In this document: positions 16,369 through 24,937 of the stretch, piece after piece
Position numbering within the stretch: position 1 is the stretch's first letter
How the letters are laid out: the number at the start of each line of letters is the position of its first letter
Assembly (NCBI GenBank): GCA_964427005.1
Contig: CAYRTL010000006.1
Span: 30,023 to 94,022, forward strand
Direction: 5' to 3'
Length of the DNA stretch: 64,000 bases
Source of the DNA: JAMXLO01 sp964427005
GTDB taxonomy: Bacteria; Pseudomonadota; Alphaproteobacteria; Acetobacterales; Acetobacteraceae
Position numbers and translations under genes: made by a program
The notes under the pieces: model-generated
What the model saw: the letters and a program-made list of their open reading frames with translations, nothing else
Databases searched by the model: none
What the model was told of the DNA's origin: nothing

Positions 16369-17343
16369 ATGACAATCTGGCTGATCCGCCGGCTCATCCA
16401 GGCGCTGTTCGTCGTTTTCGCCATGTCGGTGATCGTGTTCATCGGCGTGCACGTGATCGGCAACCCGGTTGACATCCTGATATCGCCAGAGGCCGACCAG
16501 GCGGAACGCGCGCGCGTCATCGCTGCGCTCGGGTTGGACCAGCCGCTGTGGAAACAATATCTGCTGTTCGTCAAGGATGCCCTGCACGGGGACCTGGGCC
16601 GCAGTTTCGTGTTCAATGAGCCGTCGCTGCGACTGATTGCTCAGCGTATGCCAGCAACCCTGGAGCTGGCAGTCACTGCCGTGCTCATGTCGATAATCTT
16701 CGGCGTGCCTCTTGGATTGTACGCCGGGCTTTATCCCGAGAGCGCGATCGCCCGAACGATCATGGCCGGCAGCATCCTGGGTTTCTCCCTGCCGACATTC
16801 TGGGTAGGCCTGATGCTGATCATGGTGTTTGCCGTGCAGCTTGGCTGGCTGCCCAGTACCGGGCGCGGCGCCACGGCCGAATTGTTCGGCGTCCAGTGGT
16901 CCTTCCTTACACTGGATGGCCTACGGCACCTTTTGCTGCCAGCGCTGAACCTGTCGCTGTTCAACATATCGCTGGTGCTGCGGCTGACGCGCGCTGGGGT
17001 GCGAGAGACGCTGCCGATGGACTTCGTGAAGTTCGCACGCGCCAAGGGTCTGACGCCGGCACGGGTGATCTGCGTGCATGTGCTGAAGAACATCATGATC
17101 CCCGTCGTAACGGTGGTGGGGTTGGAACTGGGATCGACTATCGCCTTTGCCGTGGTGACCGAGAGCGTGTTTGCCTGGCCCGGCATGGGGAAGCTGATCA
17201 TCGACTCTATCAATGTGCTCGATCGGCCGGTGATCGTGGCCTATCTGATGATGATCGTTTTGCTGTTCGTAACAATAAATCTCGTTGTGGATTTTCTTTA
17301 CACCTTGCTTGACCCGCGTGTCCGGCTGGAGGCAAAGGGGTGA
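16369..17343 (+). CDS. Dipeptide/oligopeptide-type ABC permease (DppB/OppB-like)
   Basis: A 324-residue inner-membrane protein. It begins MTIWLIRRLIQALFVVF, the usual DppB opening, and carries the coupling loop FVKFARAKGLTPARVICVHVLKN near residue 225. The ATG at 16369 is taken because GGGAGA precedes it; the in-frame GTG 12 bases earlier has no such site. It forms the channel with the next gene, whose GTG start overlaps the stop here (GTGA). Substrates of this family include peptides, nickel, opines and N-acyl amino acids. Confidence 0.92.
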   Translation: MTIWLIRRLIQALFVVFAMSVIVFIGVHVIGNPVDILISPEADQAERARVIAALGLDQPLWKQYLLFVKDALHGDLGRSFVFNEPSLRLIAQRMPATLELAVTAVLMSIIFGVPLGLYAGLYPESAIARTIMAGSILGFSLPTFWVGLMLIMVFAVQLGWLPSTGRGATAELFGVQWSFLTLDGLRHLLLPALNLSLFNISLVLRLTRAGVRETLPMDFVKFARAKGLTPARVICVHVLKNIMIPVVTVVGLELGSTIAFAVVTESVFAWPGMGKLIIDSINVLDRPVIVAYLMMIVLLFVTINLVVDFLYTLLDPRVRLEAKG

Positions 17344-18245
17344 GTACCACCGTCCTTCCAGCTGCACCGCGTGAGGAAACTCCGCTTCGCCGTTTCGTAT
17401 CGGAGTTCGCCGCGTCCCGCGTGGCGCTGGTAGGTCTGATTGTCTTCGTCCTGATCGGCCTCGCTGCGGTCTTTGCGGCGCTGATCGCTCCGCAAAACCC
17501 GTACGATCTTTCGCAGCTCGACATCATGGACGGGCGGCTGCCGCCGGGTTCCGTCTCCGGTGCGGGCTACACCTATTTGCTCGGGACAGACGATCAGGGA
17601 CGAGACATGCTGTCCGGCATCCTCTACGGACTCCGCATCTCACTCGGTGTAGGCGTCGGATCTGCCCTGATCGCCTGCATCGTTGGTACAATGCTGGGAC
17701 TGGTTGCCGCCTACGCCGGCGGGCGGACTGATGCGGCGATTATGCGTCTCGTGGATCTGCAACTGTCCTTTCCGTCCATTCTCGTTGCACTGATGATCCT
17801 TGCGATGCTCGGCAAGGGCGTGATGAATGTCGTGCTCGCGCTGGTGATTGTTGAATGGGCCTACTACACGCGGACAGTCCGCGCCTCCGCCATGGTCGAG
17901 CGGCGGCGTGAGTACATTGAGGCCGCGGAATCGCTCGCCTTGCCCAAATGGCGCATCATCTTCCGGCACCTGTTACCCAACTGCCTGCCGCCGCTGATCG
18001 TAATCGCCACCCAGCAGGTGGCGCGTGCGATCGCGCTGGAGGCAACACTGTCCTTCCTCGGTCTCGGCGTGCCGATCACCGAACCGTCGCTCGGCTTGCT
18101 GATCGCCAACGGCTACCAGTACATGCTGTCCGGTAAATACTGGATCAGCTTCTACCCAGGGATCGCGCTGCTGGTCACCATCGTTGCCATCAATCTGGTC
18201 GGTGACCAGTTGCGCGACGTCCTGAACCCGCGACTGAAACGGTGA
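17340..18245 (+). CDS. Dipeptide/oligopeptide-type ABC permease (DppC/OppC-like)
   Basis: A 301-residue permease starting with GTG in a four-base overlap. It has the N-terminal helix and periplasmic segment (QNPYDLSQLDIMDGRLPPGS), then LLGTDDQGRDMLSGILYG, the hallmark of DppC proteins, and the coupling loop YIEAAESLALPKWRIIFRHLLP. Its stop overlaps the GTG of the next gene. Part of a four-gene importer operon. Confidence 0.92.
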   Translation: MSTTVLPAAPREETPLRRFVSEFAASRVALVGLIVFVLIGLAAVFAALIAPQNPYDLSQLDIMDGRLPPGSVSGAGYTYLLGTDDQGRDMLSGILYGLRISLGVGVGSALIACIVGTMLGLVAAYAGGRTDAAIMRLVDLQLSFPSILVALMILAMLGKGVMNVVLALVIVEWAYYTRTVRASAMVERRREYIEAAESLALPKWRIIFRHLLPNCLPPLIVIATQQVARAIALEATLSFLGLGVPITEPSLGLLIANGYQYMLSGKYWISFYPGIALLVTIVAINLVGDQLRDVLNPRLKR

Positions 18246-19219
18246 CAACGGCCACGCTCGAGGTGCGCAACTTGCGCACGCATTTCTTCACCCGCGCGGG
18301 CGTCGTCAAAGCGGTGGATGATGTCTCGTTCGCTGTCGAGCGGGGCCGTGTGTTGGGACTGGTCGGGGAGTCAGGATCCGGCAAGTCAGTCACCGGCTTT
18401 TCCATCATGGGTCTGGTAGATCCGCCTGGACGCGTGGTCAGCGGTTCGATCCTCTACCAGGGCCGTGACCTCGCGCATCTTCGCGAACGCGAAATGCGCG
18501 AACTTCGCGGCAATCGCATTGCAATGATCTTTCAGGACCCGATGATGACGCTCAATCCGGTCCTGCGCATCGACACGCAGATGATTGAGGCGGTCCAGGC
18601 GCATGCCAGAGCTTCGCGCGAAGAAGCCCGTACGCGCGCGCGCGATGCACTTGGCATGGTCGGGATTCCGAGCCCCGATGAACGTCTGGCAGCCTATCCG
18701 CACCAGTTCTCTGGCGGCATGCGCCAACGGGTGGCGATCGCGATCGCACTGCTGCATCGTCCCGACCTGCTGATTGCGGACGAACCAACGACGGCGCTGG
18801 ACGTGACGATCCAGGCGCAGATCCTGGCTGAGGTGCAGAAGCTTGCGGCCACTTACGGCACTGCCCTGATCTGGATTACGCACGATCTTTCGGTGATTGC
18901 CGGCCTGGCCGACGATATCGCCGTGATGTATGCCGGCCGTATCGTCGAGACCGGCCCCGCCGACACGGTGCTCGATCGGCCGCTACATCCCTATACACAG
19001 GGCCTGATCGGTAGCCTGCCGAGCCACAACCGGCGCGGTCAGAAGCTGCGGCAAATTCCTGGAATGACGCCCAGCCTGCTGAACCTACCGCCCGGCTGTG
19101 CTTTCCGCACCCGCTGCCCGCGCGCGGATGCCGTCTGCGAGCAGGAGCCGGAGACTTCCGAACCGGTGCCGGGGCAGAGCGCGCGATGCTTCCACCCGCT
19201 TATCGCGGTACCCGCATGA
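18242..19219 (+). CDS. Peptide-type ABC ATPase (DppD/OppD-like)
   Basis: A 325-residue ATP-binding protein with Walker A GESGSGKS (residues 42-49), signature FSGGMRQRVAIAIAL, Walker B LLIADEPTTALD and the H-loop WITHDLSVIAG. The C-terminal oligopeptide-transporter extension contains the cysteine region CAFRTRCPRADAVCEQE, a family feature that may hold an iron-sulfur cluster. GTG start overlapping the upstream stop. Confidence 0.93.
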   Translation: MTTATLEVRNLRTHFFTRAGVVKAVDDVSFAVERGRVLGLVGESGSGKSVTGFSIMGLVDPPGRVVSGSILYQGRDLAHLREREMRELRGNRIAMIFQDPMMTLNPVLRIDTQMIEAVQAHARASREEARTRARDALGMVGIPSPDERLAAYPHQFSGGMRQRVAIAIALLHRPDLLIADEPTTALDVTIQAQILAEVQKLAATYGTALIWITHDLSVIAGLADDIAVMYAGRIVETGPADTVLDRPLHPYTQGLIGSLPSHNRRGQKLRQIPGMTPSLLNLPPGCAFRTRCPRADAVCEQEPETSEPVPGQSARCFHPLIAVPA

Positions 19220-20226
19220 ACCCCCCGATCATAGAGCTGCGCGGGGTCTCCAAGCGTTTCGGCCCCAGCTATGACGCGGCCGCGCGTCTTGTTCGCTCCG
19301 TTTCGTATCGGCTCGGTGTTGCGCCAAAGAACGAGGTCGTACAGGCAGTCGACAACGTCGATTTCACGGTCGCCCGTGGCGAAGTGGTGGGTCTCGTTGG
19401 CGAGTCCGGCTGCGGCAAGTCCACTCTTGGCCGCATGGTTGCTGGCATCATGCCGCCATCTGACGGAGAGATACTGTTCAAAGGCCATGACATCGCGACG
19501 CTACCAAGCGATCGCGCGCGGGATGCCAAGCTCAAGATCCAGATGATCTTCCAGGATCCGTATGCCTCGCTCAATCCAAGGCTCCGGGTGGAGGAGATTG
19601 TTGGTGAGGCACCTCTGGTGCATGGACTGGTCAAACGCTCGCAGTTCGACAGCTATCTCGACGCGCAACTTCGGCGCGCCGGTCTCGATCCAAGTTACCG
19701 GCGCCGTTACCCGCACCAGTTCTCCGGCGGGCAGCGCCAGCGCATCGGCATCGCCCGCGCGCTCGCCGTCCAACCCGAGTTTCTGGTTTGCGATGAGGCT
19801 GTTGCCGCACTCGATGTATCCATCCAGGCACAGATTTTGAACCTGTTCATGGACCTGCGCCGAGATCTCGATCTTACCTACCTGTTCATCAGCCACGACC
19901 TTGGCGTCGTGGAGCATCTTTCAGACCGCGTGCTGATCATGTATCTCGGTCGCATCGTCGAGAGCGCTCCAGCGGAAGAGGTCTTCACACGGCCGAACCA
20001 TCCTTACACCCAGGCGCTGCTCGCCGAAGTGCCGCGGATCGAAGCGCGCAAGCGCCGCTTTACCGCGATCAAGGGCGAAATACCGAGCCCGCTCGCGCCG
20101 CCCCCCGGCTGCCACTTCCATCCGCGGTGCCCGCATGCGATGCCTCGCTGCAGCCAGGAAGCGCCACTCCTACGCGAAGTGGCGCCAGGCCACCGCAGTG
20201 CCTGTCATCTGAACGATCGGCACTGA
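19216..20226 (+). CDS. Peptide-type ABC ATPase (DppF/OppF-like)
   Basis: A 336-residue partner ATPase. Walker A is VGESGCGKST (residues 61-70), the signature FSGGQRQRIGIARAL, Walker B LVCDEAVAALDVS and H-loop FISHDLGVVEHL; the C-terminal cysteines are in CHFHPRCPHAMPRC. The DEAVAALD variant is usual for DppF proteins. The ATG at 19216 overlaps the upstream TGA. No periplasmic binding protein gene follows, although one is normally part of such operons. Confidence 0.93.
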   Translation: MNPPIIELRGVSKRFGPSYDAAARLVRSVSYRLGVAPKNEVVQAVDNVDFTVARGEVVGLVGESGCGKSTLGRMVAGIMPPSDGEILFKGHDIATLPSDRARDAKLKIQMIFQDPYASLNPRLRVEEIVGEAPLVHGLVKRSQFDSYLDAQLRRAGLDPSYRRRYPHQFSGGQRQRIGIARALAVQPEFLVCDEAVAALDVSIQAQILNLFMDLRRDLDLTYLFISHDLGVVEHLSDRVLIMYLGRIVESAPAEEVFTRPNHPYTQALLAEVPRIEARKRRFTAIKGEIPSPLAPPPGCHFHPRCPHAMPRCSQEAPLLREVAPGHRSACHLNDRH

Positions 20227-20243
20227 ATGGCGCAGACCCCGCC

Positions 20244-21323
20244 ATGAGGGTTCTGGTCTGGCAGTGGGGGCGTCGCGGGGGCGCGCCGCGCTTCGCTTCG
20301 GCGTTGGCCGACGGCCTCCGCATGATACCGGGAACCGAGGTGCTGCTGTCACTGTCCACGGGTGCAGAGATCCTGCAGAGCCGCTATTCACCGTTGTGCG
20401 ATTTGCCTTTTCGGACCTACTCGGATCTGCGCGGGTACATCAAGCGGGTTGCGCAGGCGCCGCTCATCGTTCGCCACCTCAGTCAACGGCTGAAAACGCT
20501 TCGGCCTGACATCGCCATTTGCGCGTTGCCCGGCCCGCTCGATCTTCTCATGGTCATCGCGTTGCGACTGCACCATGTGCCGCTCGTGGTGATTGTGCAC
20601 GATGCTGACACGCATCCTGGCGATGGCATGCCGCTTCAGATGTTCCTGCAGCGCCGATTGATCCGACGCGCCGATGCAGTGGTGGCCCTCAGCCACTACG
20701 TCGCCGGCCTGCTGGTGGCGCAGCGTCTCGTCAACCCGGGCCGGCTGATCGTTCTCTCCCATCCACCATTTGTGTTCGGCCCTAAGCCGCGGCCGCCGCG
20801 CGCGCATGGCGGTCCATTGCGACTGCTGTGCTTCGGGAGGCTACTCCCGTACAAGGGACTCGACCTGCTGGCCGCGGCGATGCGGCGGGTTGGCCGCGAC
20901 CGCCAATGGGAACTGCGGGTCGTGGGAAGCGGCTTGGAGAGCGAGGAACTCGAGCAGTTACGTTCGGTTCCAGGCATAAAGGTGGAGAATCGCTGGGTCC
21001 CCGAAGACGAAATCGGTGCATTGATCGCATGGGCTGACGCCGTCGTTCTGCCGTATCGGGAATCGAGCCAGAGCGGTATTGCTCCAGCGGCCATTGCGGC
21101 CGGACGCCTTGTAGTGGCCACGCGGGTAGGCGGTCTGGAAGAGCAACTCGGGAATGAGAAGCTCGCGACACTGTGTGAACCTGACGCGGCAAGTATTGCC
21201 ACGGCGGTCGGTAAGCTGTTTGAAGCCCTTCCTGCCTGCCAAAAGTCGGCTTCGACGGAGCCGCGACTGGCCTGGCGAGACATGGCGCAGCGTCTGCTCG
21301 ATCGCATCAAGCTGCCGAGATAG
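20244..21323 (+). CDS. Glycosyltransferase, GT4-like (group 1)
   Basis: A 359-residue GT-B glycosyltransferase. The C-terminal nucleotide-sugar domain has LLCFGRLLPYKGLDLLAAAM, the E/D-region LPYRESSQSGIAPAAIAAG and a GGLEEQL loop. The N-terminal acceptor domain contains VVIVHDADTHPGDG. The ATG at 20244 lies 17 bases after the ABC ATPase stop, which suggests co-transcription, though a functional link to peptide uptake is not obvious. Donor and acceptor are unknown. Confidence 0.85.
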   Translation: MRVLVWQWGRRGGAPRFASALADGLRMIPGTEVLLSLSTGAEILQSRYSPLCDLPFRTYSDLRGYIKRVAQAPLIVRHLSQRLKTLRPDIAICALPGPLDLLMVIALRLHHVPLVVIVHDADTHPGDGMPLQMFLQRRLIRRADAVVALSHYVAGLLVAQRLVNPGRLIVLSHPPFVFGPKPRPPRAHGGPLRLLCFGRLLPYKGLDLLAAAMRRVGRDRQWELRVVGSGLESEELEQLRSVPGIKVENRWVPEDEIGALIAWADAVVLPYRESSQSGIAPAAIAAGRLVVATRVGGLEEQLGNEKLATLCEPDAASIATAVGKLFEALPACQKSASTEPRLAWRDMAQRLLDRIKLPR

Positions 21324-21350
21324 CAGCGGCACCAGCCCAGGGATTACAGC

Positions 21351-22520
21351 ATGCCAGTCCGCATCACCGATGTGCGTGAAATCACCCAGCCGATCAGCTC
21401 GCCGATACGGAATGCGTATATCGACTTTTCCACCATGACCTCGAGCCTGGTTGCGGTGGTGACCAATGTCGAGCGCAATGGCCGCCGCGTGATTGGCTAC
21501 GGCTTCAACTCCAATGGCCGCTACGGCCAGGGTGGGTTGATCCGCGAACGCTTCGCTCCTCGCATCATGAACGCCGAACCCGGCACATTGCTGGACGGGA
21601 CGGGAGAGAACCTGAATCCGGACCGGATCTGGACCTGCATGATGACTAACGAAAAGCCGGGCGGGCACGGAGACCGCTCGGTCGCTGTCGGCACAATCGA
21701 TATGGCCGTGTGGGACGCGGTCGCGAAGATCGCGGGCAAACCGCTGTTCCGTTTGTTGGCGGAGCGCCATGGCATCGAGGCCGATCCGCGAGTATTCGTC
21801 TATGCCGCGGGTGGCTACTACTATCCCGGCAAGGACGATTCAGCGCTGTGCGCGGAGATGCGCAGCTATCTCGATCGTGGGTATACCGTGGTGAAGATGA
21901 AGATCGGCGGTGAGAGCATTGATCAGGATCGGCGCCGTATCGAGGCCGTGCTGAAGGAAATTGGCAGCAACGCACAGCTTGCGGTGGATGCAAACGGTCG
22001 GTTTGATCTCGCCACGGCAATCAAGTACGCCAAGATGCTGCGCGATTATCCGTTGTTCTGGTACGAGGAAGCAGGCGATCCACTCGATTACCAATTGCAG
22101 GCAGCGCTGGCGGAGTTCTATCCGGGCCCAATGGCGACCGGTGAGAATCTGTTCAGCCATCAGGATGCGCGCAATCTGATCCGTTACGGCGGAATGCGCC
22201 CTGATCGTGACTGGCTGCAGTTCGACTGCGCCTTGTCGTACGGACTGTGTGAATACCAGCGCACATTGGCGATGCTGAAGGATGCGGGCTGGTCATGGCG
22301 GCGCTGTATCCCGCATGGTGGACATCAGATGTCGCTCGCCATCGCTGCCGGTTTGGGACTAGGAGGTAATGAGAGCTATCCGGATGTGTTTCAGCCGTAT
22401 GGCGGTTTTCCCGACGGCACACGTGTAGAGAACAGCATCGTCATCTTGCCGGAGCTGCCTGGAATCGGCTTCGAGGGGAAGAGCGACCTCTACCGGGTCA
22501 TGCGTGAGTTGGCGGAGTAG
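21351..22520 (+). CDS. tarD: D-tartrate dehydratase (TarD), enolase superfamily
   Basis: A 389-residue enzyme expected to dehydrate D-(-)-tartrate to oxaloacetate in the cytoplasm. It has the N-terminal capping segment with the ISSPIRNAYIDF lid and the barrel residues in the family positions: K184 in VVKMK, metal ligands D213 (VDANG), E239 (WYEE) and E265 (TGEN), and the acid/base H322 in PHGGHQ. These residue numbers and the length coincide with what I recall of the Bradyrhizobium enzyme. It lies 27 bases after a glycosyltransferase gene and 5 bases before a Gfo/Idh dehydrogenase. Confidence 0.92.
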   Translation: MPVRITDVREITQPISSPIRNAYIDFSTMTSSLVAVVTNVERNGRRVIGYGFNSNGRYGQGGLIRERFAPRIMNAEPGTLLDGTGENLNPDRIWTCMMTNEKPGGHGDRSVAVGTIDMAVWDAVAKIAGKPLFRLLAERHGIEADPRVFVYAAGGYYYPGKDDSALCAEMRSYLDRGYTVVKMKIGGESIDQDRRRIEAVLKEIGSNAQLAVDANGRFDLATAIKYAKMLRDYPLFWYEEAGDPLDYQLQAALAEFYPGPMATGENLFSHQDARNLIRYGGMRPDRDWLQFDCALSYGLCEYQRTLAMLKDAGWSWRRCIPHGGHQMSLAIAAGLGLGGNESYPDVFQPYGGFPDGTRVENSIVILPELPGIGFEGKSDLYRVMRELAE

Positions 22521-22525
22521 TCTGC

Positions 22526-23503
22526 GTGCTTCGCATCGGCATAGCTGGTGTCGGTCATTTCGGGCGCTATCATGCGCTGAAAGTCACTGCTTCCGAGCGT
22601 GCGACGCTCGCCGGGGTTTTCGACACAGATAGCGAGCGTGCCAAGACCATCGGCTGGGAAGCTGGTGCGCCTGATCTTGATCTGCCCGCCTTGCTAGCGG
22701 CGTGCGACGCGCTCGTCATCGCGGCGCCCGCGGAGGCACATTACGAGCTCGCCCATACCGCCTTGCTGGCTGGCAAACATGTGCTGGTAGAAAAGCCGAT
22801 GGCTGCGACGTTGGCCCAGGCGGACGAACTTGCGGCGCTTGCTGCGGGGCGGAAGCTGGTATTGCAGGTAGGGCATCTCGAACGCTTTTCCGCGGCATTC
22901 GCAGCGATGGAGGGACGGCTCGGCGCACCTCTTTACGTGGAAGCGACCCGCATCGCGCCGTTCCGGCCGCGCGGTACCGACGTATCAGTCATTCTCGACC
23001 TGATGATCCACGATCTCGACCTGATCCTGTCGCTGGTGGCGAGCGAGATCGAAAGTGTCGACGCGGTCGGTGCCGCGGTCGCCAGCGAGCACGCAGATAT
23101 CGCCAACGCACGCATCCGGTTCGTCAATGGTGCAGTGGCCACGATAACTGCCTCCCGCGTGTCCATGCGCACCGAACGACGCATGCGCGTATTCGCGCGG
23201 GACGGCTATCTGGCAATGGATTTCGCCAATCGTCGCCTGACGGTGATTGCACGCGGTCGCGGAACGCCGGTTCCCGGTGTGTCGGACTTCGGCATAGAAG
23301 AGGTCTCGTGGCAGGAGCATGATTCGCTCGCAGCCGAGCACGCCGCGTTCATCGCTTCGGTGCTGGACGGAACACCGGTCCTGGTAGATGCAGCGGCCGG
23401 GCGGCAGGCCTTGGCGGCTGCATTGATGGTGACCGACAGCATCGAAGCCTCTCGCGCTCGAATGGTGGCTTCCGGGCTGATCGCGCCGTCCTCACCCGGA
23501 TAG
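22526..23503 (+). CDS. Gfo/Idh/MocA-family oxidoreductase
   Basis: A 325-residue NAD(P)-dependent dehydrogenase. It begins with the Rossmann loop GIAGVGHFG; the EKPMA motif follows LAGKHVLV, and the second domain has DLMIHDLDLIL with the histidine and aspartate usual for the active site. The family oxidises or reduces sugars and nucleotide sugars. GTG start 5 bases after tarD, so it may be co-transcribed with it. Its 3' end overlaps the 3' end of lpxB by 12 bases on the opposite strand. Confidence 0.86.
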   Translation: MLRIGIAGVGHFGRYHALKVTASERATLAGVFDTDSERAKTIGWEAGAPDLDLPALLAACDALVIAAPAEAHYELAHTALLAGKHVLVEKPMAATLAQADELAALAAGRKLVLQVGHLERFSAAFAAMEGRLGAPLYVEATRIAPFRPRGTDVSVILDLMIHDLDLILSLVASEIESVDAVGAAVASEHADIANARIRFVNGAVATITASRVSMRTERRMRVFARDGYLAMDFANRRLTVIARGRGTPVPGVSDFGIEEVSWQEHDSLAAEHAAFIASVLDGTPVLVDAAAGRQALAAALMVTDSIEASRARMVASGLIAPSSPG

Positions 23504-24622
23504 CAACCACAGGACGGCGTCCGCTGCTGCCTCCGAAGGTGTGCCGGCTTCGGGGCGAAGCAGTTTCAGTACGTCCTGACATGCTGAGCGCTGGGAAGCT
23601 GCCATCCCAGGGTCCTTGAGCAGCGCGCGTATCGCGGACGCGAGGCGATCGGGCGTACATGCCTCCTGCAGCAGTTCAGGAACAATCTCTCTCTTCGCCA
23701 GCAGGTTGACCAATGAGACATACGGCACGGTGAACAATCGCCGTCCAATGGCGGCACTGAGCGGATTCACACGGTAGGTAACCACCATCGGCACACCCGC
23801 CATCGCGAGTTCCAGGGTCGATGTCCCTGACTTGGTCAGTGCGGCGTCGGATGCTGCGAACGCGTCGTGTTTGTCTTCGTTGTCAGTCACCATTATTGGC
23901 TGGCGTTCCCAATGGCGCGCACCATCGCGCACCGCTTCCGCGACTGGTCCGGCCAAAGGCACCACGGGCGTCACCTCTGGCAGCCGCCGCAGTGTCTGCC
24001 CGAGTATCGGCATCAACCTGGCCACTTCGGTGCGTCGGCTGCCCGGCATGACTGTGAGCAGCCGCGTCCGCGCCTCAACAGCGTGCCGTGCGCGGAAGCG
24101 TCCAGCATCGCCGGTGTCTGCGCCGCTTTCCAGCACAGGATGCCCGACAAACGTCGCGGGCAGGCCATGGCGCGCGAACAAGGCCGGCTCGAAAGGCAGT
24201 AGGCAAAGCAACTGTTCCCACAATCCAGGGTAATGCCGCACGCGACCTTCGCGCCAAGCCCACACTTGCGGGGCGACATAGTGAACCCGTCTTATGCCGA
24301 GTGGCTGGATTGCCCTGAGAAGCCGCAGCGTGAAGCCTGGACTGTCAATCGTGACAACAATGTCCGGCTTGCGTGCGGCAATGTCCGCCGCACTCTGCTG
24401 CAGCCGCTGGCGCAAGCGATACAGCCGCGGCAGCACCTCCAGCAGACCCATCAGGGCAAGTTCCTGTATTGGGAAGAGGCTGGCCAGTCCCTGCGCGGCC
24501 ATTTGTGGGCCGCCAATCCCGGCGAAACGCATGTCCGGACGCCGAGAGGCAAGTGCCTGCATCAGCCGCGCGCCGAGTACATCGCCGCTTGCCTCGCCGG
24601 CGACCAGATAGATCAGTGCCAT
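23492..24622 (-). CDS. lpxB: Lipid-A-disaccharide synthase (LpxB)
   Basis: A 376-residue GT19 enzyme. Diagnostic blocks are VAGEASGD at the N-terminus, GIGGPQM, ELALMGLLEVLPR and the donor-site region KSGTSTLELAMAGVPMVVTYR. It joins UDP-2,3-diacylglucosamine and lipid X to form the lipid A disaccharide at the inner face of the cytoplasmic membrane, so the organism should make lipopolysaccharide. The usual partners (lpxD, fabZ, lpxA) are not in this window; they may lie elsewhere. Confidence 0.95.
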   Translation of the reverse strand: MALIYLVAGEASGDVLGARLMQALASRRPDMRFAGIGGPQMAAQGLASLFPIQELALMGLLEVLPRLYRLRQRLQQSAADIAARKPDIVVTIDSPGFTLRLLRAIQPLGIRRVHYVAPQVWAWREGRVRHYPGLWEQLLCLLPFEPALFARHGLPATFVGHPVLESGADTGDAGRFRARHAVEARTRLLTVMPGSRRTEVARLMPILGQTLRRLPEVTPVVPLAGPVAEAVRDGARHWERQPIMVTDNEDKHDAFAASDAALTKSGTSTLELAMAGVPMVVTYRVNPLSAAIGRRLFTVPYVSLVNLLAKREIVPELLQEACTPDRLASAIRALLKDPGMAASQRSACQDVLKLLRPEAGTPSEAAADAVLWLLSG

Positions 24623-24677
24623 CCAGTGGACCGATACGGGGTGGGCCGGTCAGGATGCAAGGGAGCGTCTCGCATTT

Positions 24678-24710
24678 GATGTGTGGAACATCCGTACAGA
24701 TGTGAAACAT
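24678..24710. promoter_or_regulatory. Two direct repeats at 21-base spacing upstream of lpxB (possible operator)
   Basis: GATGTGTGGAACAT begins at 24678 and GATGTGAAACAT at 24699, 21 bases apart, or two helical turns. The first is also a partial palindrome (GATGT-N5-ACATC). The site lies 56-88 bases upstream of the lpxB start. I do not recognise the binding factor. Confidence 0.3.
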
Positions 24711-24791
24711 GCGCTCATCTACGTTCGCGTCAAAAGGAGGGGGGACACGCGCGTGACCCATTCATCCCAGGCGCGGGCCGCTTAGACTGCC

Positions 24792-24905
24792 ATGCGTCGC
24801 TATCCGGACGGCAACTATCGCTTACGCCCGGGCGACTGGCTCATCCTGCTGATTGGGGTGGCGCTGTTGTTTGCATCCGGCGCGGTCGTGCTGCGATTAT
24901 TCTAG
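24792..24905 (+). CDS. Possible small single-pass membrane protein (37 residues)
   Basis: A short frame encoding 37 residues: a charged N-terminus (MRRYPDGNYRLRPGDW) followed by one hydrophobic stretch (LILLIGVALLFASGAVVL) and a basic end. It fits a small membrane protein with one transmembrane helix. No good ribosome site is seen and there is no recognisable family, so this could be chance. It occupies the gap between lpxB and the SDR gene, which is otherwise empty. Confidence 0.4.
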   Translation: MRRYPDGNYRLRPGDWLILLIGVALLFASGAVVLRLF

Positions 24906-24937
24906 CCTGACCTATCGTCCGTATCAGGAGGCAGGGA

